A DNA stretch of 50,875 nucleotides from Candidatus Aquidulcis sp. (GTDB lineage: Bacteria > Chloroflexota > Anaerolineae > UBA4142): contig DYJA01000043.1 in NCBI GenBank assembly GCA_020723345.1, positions 1 through 50,875 of the forward strand. The letters are read 5' to 3'. The notes beneath the pieces were generated by a model. The model worked only from the letters and a program-made list of their open reading frames with translations. It did not search any database and was not told the origin of the DNA. Below, in pieces: positions 30,785 to 39,869 of this stretch (within the stretch, counting starts at the first letter, position 1; every line of letters starts with the position of its first letter). The translations under genes and the position numbers were made by a program.

Positions 30785-32740
30785 ATGACTTCCAAACCTG
30801 AACGCAAACCAGGACGCAACGAACTGTGCTGGTGTGGCAGTGGCAAAAAGTACAAAAATTGCCATCTGCGGCAAGACGAAGACGCGGCGCCGGCATCTGT
30901 GCCCACTACACCAAAGCTATCCAAGTCCATCGCATCGTTCACGCCACCTGAACCGCTGAAACCGCGCGAACCTTCGCCCGAAGAGCTGGCAGAAGAAGCC
31001 GAATGGGATCAATTCGAAAACGCAGACCTCGATGGAAAAATCGCGCTCTTCCTGGAACGATTAGAGAACAAACGTCTCGACAAGGAATATGCTTTCGAAG
31101 CGTATTTGCAAATCCGTGATGAATTGAAGCCGCGTCACGATGCCGCTGCGCGAACGCGCCTCACTGAATTGATCGAGCGAATGCGCCGCGATGCGCCTGA
31201 AGCATACAAGGACAGCGCGGTTTATCTTGAAGATCTCATCACGGTCACGGTGACGGAAGAACGCTGGGAGGTGCTGCCCAATCTGCTCGCCGAGTTTGCG
31301 GAGATTGCCGACAAAAAGCCCGATGAATTTTCACGCGTGACGAAAATGATGCTCTATCATGGGCAAACCCAGCCACTCTTGGCGGCGATGAAATCGGCAT
31401 GGCACAAGGTCTCGACCGCGCACGATATTTTGGAGTGGGGCGTCAACGAGTATTTTGGAACACTCGTGGAACTGACGGTCTACCAATATCTTGGAATGAC
31501 CACAACACCGCGCGCTGACGATCCTGGGTTGCTGGAAGTCATAGCTGCTTTCGGCGGTAAGCCAAACCAAGAATGGTTGACGACAGCGGTAGAGCATCTG
31601 AGCGCGCTCGCGCCTTCGTCTTGGCGCACCGAAGATTTTGGCGCGACGGTGGATGCGGAGACCTGGGAACACAATGTCCACGCACTGTTGTTCGATTGGA
31701 TGGCGGAGGAGCGTCGCCGCGCCAATGTCCCCTTCAGCAAAAGTGATTTGTTCAAGGAAGAGATGCAGGAGATTTTGCATCAACAGATTTCCGAGCGCGA
31801 GCCAGCGCCGAAAGGTAAACACGGCAAATCCAAAACCAAGCGCGTGACCGCACCAGGAGTTGGATCTCCGCTCATTCCGCGCCGTGATCGGTTCGAACGT
31901 ACGCTCGTGGACAAATTCAATCTCTTCGGCAGTGAACCGTACGAAGCGGGTGCGCTCGTCGAAATGTTGCCCTTGTATCTCCACTTTCTGGCGCGACTTG
32001 GCTTGATTCATCCAACCGAAATGGATGACGCGCTCACGAGCATCAAGCCCATCATTGATAACACGCTCAAGTTACTCGACAGTTACGGCGCTGACATTCA
32101 TCTGTTGCGCGCAGTCGAGTCGGCGTGGTCAGACGCGACGCTGAATTCATTGCGCGACGACCCTGACCTGGTTTCCGCGCGCGCCCTACCTGTCGTCGTT
32201 CCAGCGACCACTCCAACGATGTCCGAAGCGCAAACGTATCGCTTCAAAGTGAGTTATCGCGGCGCGGACGACGTGTGGTTCATCGTCGAAACATCTGCCA
32301 AGCACACGCTGGACGATTTGCACGCTGCGATCATTGATGCCGCCGATTTCGACGATGATCATCTGCACGCGTTTTTCTTGAGCGGGCGCGCGTGGGATAA
32401 AGACACCGAGTACGGACACGGCGACACGCGTTATTCAAGCGCAATCGCCATCGGCAAGTTGCAACTGCGTATGAAACAACGCTTTCTCTATCTGTTCGAT
32501 TTTGGCGATCAACACGAATTTGATGTGCAACTGATCGAGACAAACCCAGAATCATCGCGCGATCCCGGTCCACGCGTTATCGAGCAACACGGCAAAATGC
32601 CGCCACAATATCCAAACTGGGACGATGAATCGGCAGACGAAGATGATGGGGAGGAAAATAAATGGACCTCGCCCCCGAAGATGCGCGACTCTTCTTCAAA
32701 CTTTTTCTCGCCTTGCTCGCGTACACGAATCGTCAATTGA
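30785..32740 (+). CDS. SEC-C zinc-motif protein with C-terminal pRiA4b ORF-3-like domain
   Basis: The protein starts with a SEC-C motif (GRNELCWCGSGKKYKNC), the zinc-binding tail also found in SecA, here N-terminal. About 400 helical residues follow that I cannot assign (ENADLDGKIALFLERL, ELTVYQYLGMTTTP, LVEMLPLYLHFLARLGLI). Near residue 480 begins a plasmid pRiA4b ORF-3-like domain (YRFKVSYRGADDVWFIVE, TLDDLHAAIIDAADFDDDHL, LQLRMKQRFLYLFDFGDQHE). This pairing is common on mobile elements and its role is unknown. The 3' end overlaps the next gene by 79 bases, and the last 27 residues are probably read-through past the family's normal end. The promoter is at 30681. Confidence 0.8.
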   Translation: MTSKPERKPGRNELCWCGSGKKYKNCHLRQDEDAAPASVPTTPKLSKSIASFTPPEPLKPREPSPEELAEEAEWDQFENADLDGKIALFLERLENKRLDKEYAFEAYLQIRDELKPRHDAAARTRLTELIERMRRDAPEAYKDSAVYLEDLITVTVTEERWEVLPNLLAEFAEIADKKPDEFSRVTKMMLYHGQTQPLLAAMKSAWHKVSTAHDILEWGVNEYFGTLVELTVYQYLGMTTTPRADDPGLLEVIAAFGGKPNQEWLTTAVEHLSALAPSSWRTEDFGATVDAETWEHNVHALLFDWMAEERRRANVPFSKSDLFKEEMQEILHQQISEREPAPKGKHGKSKTKRVTAPGVGSPLIPRRDRFERTLVDKFNLFGSEPYEAGALVEMLPLYLHFLARLGLIHPTEMDDALTSIKPIIDNTLKLLDSYGADIHLLRAVESAWSDATLNSLRDDPDLVSARALPVVVPATTPTMSEAQTYRFKVSYRGADDVWFIVETSAKHTLDDLHAAIIDAADFDDDHLHAFFLSGRAWDKDTEYGHGDTRYSSAIAIGKLQLRMKQRFLYLFDFGDQHEFDVQLIETNPESSRDPGPRVIEQHGKMPPQYPNWDDESADEDDGEENKWTSPPKMRDSSSNFFSPCSRTRIVN

Positions 32741-33501
32741 AAGTAGTGGAAAACGTTTTCACCATCGACGACATCCACAAACTGGGTCAGGTAGGCACAG
32801 CCAGCACCATGAAAATACGCGATGCGTTGTATGCGCATCCCAAGTTGTTTGACCAATTCATCGCTGACAATCCCGATGATTTTTCACCTGAGGAATTGAA
32901 CCTCATCGCCAGTTGGAAGCATCGTATCTCAGGCGAGTTTTACCTGATGCGTTACTTGAAAAAGTACGCCGTCTTTATGCCTGCGAAGAAATCCGATCAT
33001 CTGTACGGAGTTCTGGGATTGTTCGATCCGATCGAGATCGTGGTACGCGGACAACCACTCCCAGTACTCTTGAAAGCAACGCTGTTGCCATTCAAAGGTC
33101 AGATCCTTTATGATGGACTCGTCGCACCCTATACGGTTCTTTTCGGCAAGGGCATTCGTACCGATCTCGATGCAACCTTTCGACGGTTGAAACAGAAAGA
33201 AGGTATTGCCGAACAATTTGTCGATGCCGATGGCAAGCCGGAGATTCGGACCAGTCTCAAAACGCCGAACAAGCCCGCGCCTGATTGGAAGCCGACGATT
33301 GATGAGATGGTTGCGCAGTCAGATAAAATGCGTCGTGCTGATACGCCAATGCAAAGCGCGGCGCTTGGGCTACTGCGCGCTGCGACACATCTGGCACAGG
33401 TATCCTACGAACAACCAACCGAAGTTGCGGGTCAATTGAAACAGGTTCGCCGTGCGCTCAGTCGTTTAGAGAGCGTGTTGTACGAAGATGGATTCGAATA
33501 G
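32662..33501 (+). CDS. uncharacterised 279-aa protein, paralogue of 39870-40787
   Basis: I know this only as a hypothetical family often found near SEC-C proteins. Its first 180 residues align clearly with the product of 39870-40787. Shared blocks are KIRDAL, NP.....E....ASWK.R..G.F, LKKY.VF, YGVLGL, LP.L..A.LLPF...I.YD and APY...FG.GIR. The C-terminus (SAALGLLRAATHLAQVSYE to QVRRALSRLESVLYEDGFE) is different from the paralogue and helical. No membrane segment, signal peptide or recognisable catalytic motif is visible. The start overlaps the SEC-C gene in another frame, so the two are expressed together. ATG 32662 follows GGGGAGG. Confidence 0.75.
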   Translation: MDLAPEDARLFFKLFLALLAYTNRQLKVVENVFTIDDIHKLGQVGTASTMKIRDALYAHPKLFDQFIADNPDDFSPEELNLIASWKHRISGEFYLMRYLKKYAVFMPAKKSDHLYGVLGLFDPIEIVVRGQPLPVLLKATLLPFKGQILYDGLVAPYTVLFGKGIRTDLDATFRRLKQKEGIAEQFVDADGKPEIRTSLKTPNKPAPDWKPTIDEMVAQSDKMRRADTPMQSAALGLLRAATHLAQVSYEQPTEVAGQLKQVRRALSRLESVLYEDGFE

Positions 33502-33537
33502 ACAAGCGCATAGATGAAAGTCCTGGGAGATGTTCAC

Positions 33538-34285
33538 ATGACCGATTACCCATCAACCGTTGCCCAACTCCTTTCGCTTGGCGACCCGCGCAACGAATTG
33601 AGGTGGCAGAATTATCTTGCTCTCGGTGTGAGTGAGCAGGACATTCCCGATCTCATTCGCATGGCGCTCGATGAAGAATTGCATTGGGCGGACTCGGAAA
33701 GCAAGCAAGTCTGGGCACCGATTCACGCTTGGCGCGCGCTCGGACAATTGCGTGCCGAAGCGGCAGTCGAACCACTCTTGCATCTCTTTCGCCGTATCGA
33801 CGAAGACAACGATGATTGGGTAGGCGAGGAGCTGCCCCAGGTTTACGGAATGATCGGTCCCGCGGCGATTCCTGCATTAGCGGTCTGTTTGGCAGATGAG
33901 TCTCAAGCTAGAACAATTCGCAAAAAACGACCCAACTCTGAATGGTTCTTTGCTTGCCGATTTACTTGATCTGCACGCGGTTGAATCGACTCCGATTATT
34001 GAACGTGCATTTGCGGCAAAAGCAATTGATGAAAACGTCGCAGGCGACTGGGAGGACGTGCAGGTCGAATTCGGCATGAAGGAAAAACGAACACGACCCC
34101 GATCGCGCTCACTGTTCGATGGTGTCTTCGACCGCCTCACGAATCGTTCGAGTCCTCCACCGCCCGCGCCTTCCAATCCACAGGTTGATGCAGCGATTGC
34201 GCGATTACGCGCCGAGGGCGTTTTGAAATCGCCAACCCAACCCCAGGTCGAGAAACCCAAAAAGAAGCATAAGAGAAAAAAGTGA
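33538..34285 (+). pseudogene. HEAT-like (DUF1186-type) protein gene with internal deletion and frameshift
   Basis: The N-terminal half is read from ATG 33538: YPSTVAQLLSLGDPRNELRW, then IHAWRALGQLRAEAAVEPLL, then LPQVYGMIGPAAIPALAVCL. It breaks at about 33895. The C-terminal half continues in another frame from 33896: LEQFAKNDPTLNGSLLADLL, then AVESTPIIERAFAAKAIDEN, then GDWEDVQVEFGMKEKR. A repeat of roughly 25-30 residues expected at the junction is missing, so a deletion of a non-multiple of three removed one HEAT-like unit. The first frame ends at 33969 after about 20 unrelated residues. An ATG at 33896 could still translate the second half. The function of intact homologues is unknown. 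Confidence 0.7.
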
Positions 34286-34308
34286 TGAAGGGTTGCATCA
34301 TCTGAATT

Positions 34309-34446
34309 GTGAACCATCCCGAACACGACGAAATGTTGGAGTGGGTCGGCGGCAAATTCGATCCCCAAAAGTTTGATCGTGATGGCGTGAATGGTATGTT
34401 GCTGGCGTTCCAGTCCACACTCGCGTCCGCCGCGCGGAAAAAGTGA
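34309..34446 (+). pseudogene. C-terminal remnant of a pRiA4b ORF-3-like protein
   Basis: The frame reads NHPEHDEMLEWVGGKFDPQK then FDRDGVNGMLLAF. This matches the end of pRiA4b ORF-3-like proteins (HPEH...WLGG.FDPE.FDLDEVN). The rest of the domain is absent here, while the SEC-C protein upstream carries the domain without this ending. The following bases to 34508 hold only small open stretches. Confidence 0.6.
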
Positions 34447-34508
34447 TCGCGTATGACGTGGACGCGATCTCGCCAGCGATCTACGAAGTAAGTGGAGTGA
34501 GGTGATCT

Positions 34509-35060
34509 GTGCGAAAACTCAAAGTTGACCTGGATGAGTTGGAGATGGCTCTCGATCATTCCTTCCCAGAACACCGCTATTATTTGGATCTCGAAACAGG
34601 CAAGGCCGTCCTTGTCACCGACGAGACAGGTCGCGCGTTGGAAGAGATTTACGCCGAGTTGCCCGAAGACGGAGAAGACGCGCAAATTGTCGAAGTGATT
34701 CGGCAACGCAACACCTGCACTTGCGTGCGGTGCAAGTGTTTGCAGGATTGGCAAATCGAGGATTTGTTGCAAGCGGATCAGGTGGAGCGGAACTATCGCA
34801 CACGCTACATTCGCATCGAGTCAGGCGATCCTCACGCGGACTATCGTGCTATGGAAGATTTCGTTTCGACAGTCAGAGATGTGCGCTTGCGAGATCAGTT
34901 GCGGCGCGCGATCAGCGGCAGGGGCGCCTTTCGCTATTTCAAAGATGTGCTGGATGATTATCCCCGCGAGCGCGAACGCTGGTTCACGTTCAAGGACGCG
35001 CAAGTGCGCCAACGCATTCTCGATTGGCTCGCCGAAGAACACATCGAGCCGATTGAATAA
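34509..35060 (+). CDS. UPF0158 family protein
   Basis: This 183-residue protein has the UPF0158 layout: LEMALDHSFPEHRYYLDLET, later DYRAMEDFVSTVRDVRLRDQ, then GRGAFRYFKDVLDDYPRERE, then RWFTFKDAQVRQRILDWLAE. The family is uncharacterised. The segment NTCTCVRCKCLQDWQIEDLL near residue 70 does not fit it. The underlying DNA (34710-34740) contains a palindrome arm, ACACCTGCACTTGCG, also present at 5201, so a small repeat has been inserted in frame. The start is GTG 34509, with GGAGTGAGGTG upstream. Confidence 0.8.
   Translation: MRKLKVDLDELEMALDHSFPEHRYYLDLETGKAVLVTDETGRALEEIYAELPEDGEDAQIVEVIRQRNTCTCVRCKCLQDWQIEDLLQADQVERNYRTRYIRIESGDPHADYRAMEDFVSTVRDVRLRDQLRRAISGRGAFRYFKDVLDDYPRERERWFTFKDAQVRQRILDWLAEEHIEPIE
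34710..34740. repeat. palindromic repeat inserted in frame in the UPF0158 gene
   Basis: CACTTGC (34718-34724) faces GCAAGTG (34732-34738). The arm ACACCTGCACTTGCG is identical to 5201-5215. In frame it encodes Cys-rich NTCTCVRCKC. Confidence 0.7.
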
Positions 35061-35136
35061 TCGGGGCAAATAAAACTATCGTGGGGCAAATTACGAAAAG
35101 GTCACTTTGTCTTATTGCAACTGAAGATGAGCTTTC

Positions 35137-35165
35137 TTTACAAGTTAGTCACGGTTGTGTATAAT
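35137..35165 (+). promoter_or_regulatory. promoter TTTACA-17-TATAAT
   Basis: TTTACA (35137-35142) and TATAAT (35160-35165) have a 17-base spacer. The first ATG of the ATPase gene lies only 3 bases beyond the -10 box and the second (35174) about 9, so the message would be leaderless. Confidence 0.7.
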
Positions 35166-35167
35166 AC

Positions 35168-36616
35168 ATGCAAATGACCATTAAAGCGGCTCCTTCACGT
35201 TTCATCGGACGCGCAGAAGAATTGAAAGACCTCCTCGCCATTGGTCACCGCGAAGGAGCACAGTTCCTCATTGTCTATGGTCGTCGCCGTGTGGGAAAAA
35301 CCACCCTTCTCCTTCAATGGGGAGAGCGTGGCAACTTGCCGACGATATACTGGCCCATTGCGCGCGCAAACGCTACGAGTCTCCGTCAGGAACTCGCTCA
35401 AGCGGTCTGGCGCACACTTTCGCCAGGAACTACCCCGCCTACATTTGAGACATGGGAAGGATTGTTCGAGAACATTGTGGTCTTGGCTGGCGAACGACGT
35501 ATTCTACTGATTATGGATGAATTCCCGTGGGCGATGGAGGCAGATCCTGCTCTGGCTTCGCGACTCCAGCATGCTTGGGATCATCTCTTCAAGAAAACCA
35601 ATTTCATTCTTGTGCTGGCTGGTTCACATATTGGAATGATGTCGCGGCTGTTCGAGTATCAATCGCCGTTGTATGGGCGCTTTACTGCGCAACTTCACGT
35701 CAAGCCGTTACCCTTTTCTTCGCTCGCCGAATTTTTGCCTCGCTACGATATTGAGAAACGAGTTGCGACGTATGCGGTGGTGGGAGGCGTACCGGCTTAT
35801 TTGGAACGGATGAAAGATTATCGCTCCCTGGCCGAAAATCTCAAAGAAGAGATCATGTCCGCAACGGGGATCTTTCGCAACGAGCCTTTCTTCTTGATTA
35901 GCGATCAGGTCAAAGAGACGCGCAATTTCATCGAAGTGATTCGAGCGATTGGGCGCGGCAATCATGTCCTGGAAGATATTGCGACGGCGGCGCATATTCC
36001 GAAGCATCAGACGATTGTATATCTCGACCGTCTTCAAGATTTGGGGATGGTTGAGCGGCGGCTACCGGCGACACTGTTGCCTGCTAAACGAAGCCGCAGT
36101 CACCAAGGACGTTATCATCTATTTGATCATTATCACCGCTTCCATTTTCGGTTCATTGATCCGAATTTGGATTTGTTAGAGAAGAAACGCTATGACCAAG
36201 TCTGGGAAAGAATTGAAAGTCAAATTCGCGCTTTCGTCGGTGGAACCGCCTTTGAGGAACTGTGTCGCGAATGGGTCTGGTCTGAAGCGGATCACAAGGG
36301 GCTTGCCTTTGTGCCAGAGATCGTAGGATCGCATTGGGGCCGTGGCATTCAGATTGATGTGGTTGCGATCGACTGGCGAAGCGAGCACATTCTCTTGGGT
36401 GAAGCAAAGTGGGAAGTAGACCAAGTCAGTGCCAAGATGCTGATAGACTTTGTGGCGAAAGCAAACAAGTATATCGAGAAAGAATTCAATGGTTGGGCAG
36501 TCCAGTTAATTTATTTCGCACGAGCTGGCTTTACGCAACCCACTCGCGAAGAAGCGTCCAAGGTCCATGTCCGCCTGGTTGATCTGAAAGAGCTTGCCAA
36601 GCGATTGGAGAAATAA
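35168..36616 (+). CDS. ATP-binding protein of the archaeal-ATPase/DUF234 type
   Basis: This protein of about 480 residues is an STAND-like AAA ATPase: FIGRAEELKDLL, Walker A YGRRRVGKTTLLLQW, Walker B RILLIMDEFPWA, sensor FILVLAGSHIGMM. A winged-helix region follows (ILEDIATAAHIPKHQTIVYL). The C-terminal DUF234-type nuclease-like domain shows FVGGTAFEELCREWVW, then QIDVVAIDWRSEHILLGEAK, resembling a D...E-x-K active site. The family is common on mobile elements; a toxin or defence role is plausible but unproven. ATG 35174 may be the true start, since the promoter's -10 box ends at 35165. Confidence 0.85.
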   Translation: MQMTIKAAPSRFIGRAEELKDLLAIGHREGAQFLIVYGRRRVGKTTLLLQWGERGNLPTIYWPIARANATSLRQELAQAVWRTLSPGTTPPTFETWEGLFENIVVLAGERRILLIMDEFPWAMEADPALASRLQHAWDHLFKKTNFILVLAGSHIGMMSRLFEYQSPLYGRFTAQLHVKPLPFSSLAEFLPRYDIEKRVATYAVVGGVPAYLERMKDYRSLAENLKEEIMSATGIFRNEPFFLISDQVKETRNFIEVIRAIGRGNHVLEDIATAAHIPKHQTIVYLDRLQDLGMVERRLPATLLPAKRSRSHQGRYHLFDHYHRFHFRFIDPNLDLLEKKRYDQVWERIESQIRAFVGGTAFEELCREWVWSEADHKGLAFVPEIVGSHWGRGIQIDVVAIDWRSEHILLGEAKWEVDQVSAKMLIDFVAKANKYIEKEFNGWAVQLIYFARAGFTQPTREEASKVHVRLVDLKELAKRLEK

Positions 36617-36845
36617 GAGCACCTGCCATAGAAGATTGGCGCATGGTAACAATCGGGCGCATTTGCTGCACTGGCTGTGTACGCTTATTTGCGAATGAAC
36701 CTCGAAGGCGATTTGCCATCGATCTCAATCCGTGCTATATTTTGGAAAGTGATAGAATGACAGCGTAACACGTTGCGGTATGTCACTGCGGGCGCGACGA
36801 ACTAATCAAAATCACGAGGAAAAAGTTGCCGCTGAGTAACCGACG

Positions 36846-36858
36846 CCCGTCGCTCCCG
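36846..36858 (+). repeat. attachment site (right) of the tRNA-Asp island
   Basis: CCCGTCGCTCCCG repeats the last 13 bases of tRNA-Asp (28952-28964). The gap 36617-36995 contains this site and the terminator after it; otherwise I see nothing supportable there. Confidence 0.7.
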
Positions 36859-36878
36859 TGAAACCATCAGAAGCAAAG

Positions 36879-36912
36879 GCAGTCGATTTTGGAGCAAAAA
36901 TCGGCTGCTTTT
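36879..36912 (+). terminator. terminator, probably the original tRNA-Asp terminator
   Basis: GCAGTCGATTTT (36879-36890) pairs with AAAATCGGCTGC (36897-36908) with one G-T wobble, followed by TTTTC. It lies 20 bases after the right attachment site, the same spacing as the terminator after tRNA-Asp itself. Confidence 0.75.
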
Positions 36913-36995
36913 CTTCATTTCTTGGCGATTTGATACAACAACCTGGCGCAGCATAGTACCACCATCGACCCCGCGAACTGACTCTGCAATTCCGC

Positions 36996-38687
36996 TCACA
37001 GATCCTCCAACTTGAGTTGGGTTATCGGACTCGCGTTTTCCGACGTAGCAATCTTGTAGCCGATGGCTTTGTAGCCAGCGCGCCGCCTGGCATACATCTT
37101 TGCCAACACTGGGACTTGGAAATCAACATAGTCGTAGATGATCACTTCTTTCTTGGTGGCGTTCAAGCGGTGCAGCCGCCCCGCATATTGTGTCAGCGTT
37201 CCACGCCAGGAGATCGGCAAAGCCAAGAACAAAGTGTCCAGTCGTTCGTCGTCGAACCCTTCACCCAAGTATCGTCCCGTTGCAACAATGACGCGTGGCT
37301 CATCCTTGGAAACATTGGCAATCTTGTCAGCCAGTTGCTTGCGCTGCTTCTTTCCCATCCCGCCCGCCATTACAAATACGTTCTGAATGTGTTGCGATAA
37401 CAGGCGAGCGAGTGTATCCAGATGTTCGCGTCGCTCGGTCAGCACGACAGGCGTGTGTTTTGCCTGCACTGCTGCAACCACATCCTCGACGATGAGCCGA
37501 TTGCGTTCGTCATCCACGGCCAGCAGCGCGTACACATCTTGGATAGGTTGCATCGTGAGGTCTTGCAGATGTGGCGGCATGCGAAAGTTGGTGGGGCGAA
37601 CGATGACCTTATGATCGAAAGGTCGTTGCTCCGCTTGTGCTCGATCACTCACTCGATAGCGTACGGGACCACACTGCATAAAGATGATGGGATGGTGTCC
37701 ATCTTTCCGCACAACTGTCGCGGATAACCCCGTCACAAACTTCGCCTTGCTCTGCCTGACCACCTGCTCAAAGCTGACTGCGGAGATGTGATGGCACTCG
37801 TCCACAATCAAGTGACCATATTCGCCAACAATATCGTTGACGGCGCCTTTCTGATACAGACTTTGCACCATCGCGACGTCGATCTTCCCAGTCGCCTTGT
37901 GCTTGCCACCACCGATTTGTCCGATTTCCTTTGGATCGAGTCCAAGAAACTGGCTCAATGCTTGAACCCATTGATCGAGTAGTTGGCGACGATGAACAAT
38001 CACGAGCGTGTTCACTTTGCGTTGAGCGATCAAGTACGCCGCCACTACTGTTTTGCCAAACGCGGTTGAAGCCGCCAAGACGCCCGTGTCATGTTGCGTC
38101 AAAGCATCTGCGGCTTGTTTTTGTTCTGGATGAAGCGTCCCGTGAAATCTGAACTCAAGCGGGGTGCCAGCGAATCGCCGATCGATGAGTGATACCTTGA
38201 CCTTGAGCGATTTGAACAGATCAAGCGACTCATGGAGGCAACCGCGCGGCAATCCCAAGTGCTTGGGAAAGTCCTCGCAACAACTGATGATGCGCGGCTT
38301 GTCGAATGTTGACAGACGCATGGCTTGCGCTTGATAGAATTCGGAATTCTGAAAAGCCGCCAAGCGAATCAAGCGGTTTCGCAGAGAGGGTGTCAGGTCT
38401 GTCTTCGGTACGTAAATCTGGTTGCCGAGCACCACCTCGATTTGCTCGGGTAGTGGACCAATGACAGGTTGCTCCTTGTGATGTCTGGACGGAGGCGTGA
38501 CCCAGGGTTGATCGTCGTTCTCATCCGTGATGGGAATGCGAATTCCCAGGATGGCGTTCCGCTTTTCCGCTTCATCAACGATGTTCTCGACTTCACGACG
38601 ATTCATTCGGCGGGTTGTCGAGAAAAAAGCCCATTGGTCTGGGTGGGGAACAGCATTATAATCATCACGATTATCGTGGACAGTCAA
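36996..38687 (-). CDS. superfamily II helicase of the TOTE conflict-system type, lacking the primase domain
   Basis: The 563 residues show an SF2 helicase: Walker A-like AASTAFGKTVVAAYLIAQR, VIVHRRQLLDQW, DEAH-type LIVDECHHISAVS, LSATVVRKDGHHPIIFMQCG, and motif VI LTQYAGRLHRLNATKKEV. The stretch HPDQWAFFSTTRRMNRREVE to LRNRLIRLAAFQNSEFYQAQ resembles the linker that in TOTE proteins joins an N-terminal primase-polymerase to the helicase. Here nothing of the primase precedes it. The reading frame opens at a TTG (38687); ATG at about 38606 (MNRREVENIVDEA) is an alternative start. It is either a stand-alone variant or a truncated gene. Confidence 0.8.
   Translation of the reverse strand: MTVHDNRDDYNAVPHPDQWAFFSTTRRMNRREVENIVDEAEKRNAILGIRIPITDENDDQPWVTPPSRHHKEQPVIGPLPEQIEVVLGNQIYVPKTDLTPSLRNRLIRLAAFQNSEFYQAQAMRLSTFDKPRIISCCEDFPKHLGLPRGCLHESLDLFKSLKVKVSLIDRRFAGTPLEFRFHGTLHPEQKQAADALTQHDTGVLAASTAFGKTVVAAYLIAQRKVNTLVIVHRRQLLDQWVQALSQFLGLDPKEIGQIGGGKHKATGKIDVAMVQSLYQKGAVNDIVGEYGHLIVDECHHISAVSFEQVVRQSKAKFVTGLSATVVRKDGHHPIIFMQCGPVRYRVSDRAQAEQRPFDHKVIVRPTNFRMPPHLQDLTMQPIQDVYALLAVDDERNRLIVEDVVAAVQAKHTPVVLTERREHLDTLARLLSQHIQNVFVMAGGMGKKQRKQLADKIANVSKDEPRVIVATGRYLGEGFDDERLDTLFLALPISWRGTLTQYAGRLHRLNATKKEVIIYDYVDFQVPVLAKMYARRRAGYKAIGYKIATSENASPITQLKLEDL
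38634..38662 (+). promoter_or_regulatory. promoter TTGGTC-17-TATAAT
   Basis: TTGGTC (38634-38639) and TATAAT (38657-38662) with a 17-base spacer lie about 60 bases before the gene at 38725. The box lies inside the 5' end of the divergent helicase reading frame, which argues for a shorter helicase. Confidence 0.55.
38666..38678. promoter_or_regulatory. 13-bp palindrome at the predicted transcription start
   Basis: CACGAT-T-ATCGTG is a perfect inverted repeat spanning the predicted start of transcription from the promoter at 38634, between two divergent genes. It is placed like an operator, but no regulator gene adjoins it. Confidence 0.45.
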
Positions 38688-38724
38688 TCACACAATCGCG
38701 CAGCGAAAAGGATGTTAGGACTCG

Positions 38725-39827
38725 ATGAGCGAATACCAGTTCTTTGACTTTCAGACCGTTGACCGACCGCTGACTGAGGAAGAGCAAGCCGAGATTCACA
38801 AACTTTCCAGTCGCGTCGCGTTGACGCCGACGCAGGCGATCTTCACGTACCAGTTCGGCGATTTTCACGGCAGACCCGAGAAGGTCTTGGAGCAATACTT
38901 TGATGCGATGCTGTACTTGGCAAACTGGGGCACACGCCGCTTGATGTTCCGCTTCCCAAAGTCGCTCATTGATCCCTCGCAAGTGCAACCCTACGAAGTC
39001 GAAGATGTCATCGAGTTTCGAGAAACTGCTGAACACGTCATACTGGATATCCGCTTTGAGGAAGGCGTGATGTTCTGGGTCGAAGGCGAAGGGCGGTTAT
39101 CCTCTTTGGCCAGATTGCGCGATGACATTCTTCACCACGACTATCGGGTACTCTATCTCGCCTGGCTCAAAGCGATCTCGCTGAATACCCTGCCCGAATC
39201 AGAACGCGAGCCGCCCGTGCCGCCAGGATTGCGCGCGCTTTCGTCCGCGTTGCGCAATTTCGCCGATCTCTTTGAGATTGATAAATACTTGCTTGCTGTT
39301 GCAGTCAAAGCGAGCGGCGAGCAAAGCCAGGTCTCCGAATCTGATTTCCGCCAAGCCATCGCGCATCTCTCCCGTGAAGAGTGTGACGACTATCTGCTGC
39401 GTTTGGCGCAGGGTGAACCGCACCTTTCGATTGCGCTCAACGCGCGACTACGCCAAGCCGAACCTTCGGTCCATTCTCCAGCGAGTGCGCGTCGCACGGT
39501 GAAGCAATTGCTGACCGACGCCGGACGCGCGCGCGAAGAGGAGAAACGACGGCAAGCGCAGGAGGCAGAGGAAAAAGGATTCAAGAATTGGATGCTTTAG
39601 CGCGGCGCGAGGGTGAAGTATGGCAAGAAGTGGAAGGACTTGCACAAAAATCAAGCGCGAAGACTTATGAGCAAGCCGTCCAACTTCTTTCGCAGTTGCG
39701 CGAGGTCGCGTCGCGACAAAAGCAGGAAGATATTTTCCAAGAACGGCTCAATGGGATTTATGAACGCTACAAGACGCGACATTCGCTGCTTGAGAAATTG
39801 CGCGCCGCTGGACTGCGTAACAGTTGA
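38725..39827 (+). pseudogene. uncharacterised protein split by a one-base frameshift
   Basis: The first frame, 38725-39600, encodes 291 residues: YQFFDFQTVDRPLTEEEQAE, then TPTQAIFTYQFGDFHGRPEK, then AMLYLANWGTRRLMFRFPKS, later VPPGLRALSSALRNFADLFE. At a run of five A (39572-39576) the frame must slip back by one. The continuation reads KRIQELDALARREGEVWQEV then YEQAVQLLSQLREVASRQKQ, and ends at 39827. With six A the gene would be one protein of about 367 residues. I recall such proteins only as hypotheticals with this two-part layout. Either the homopolymer is mis-sequenced or the gene is broken. Confidence 0.75.
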
Positions 39828-39869
39828 TCAGAGCCGAAATGTTTCTCACTCTGGTGCCGAGGAGCAAAG

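Noticed and set aside
28952-36858. Prophage
   Set aside because: No capsid, tail, terminase or lysis genes; only a recombinase and accessory genes.
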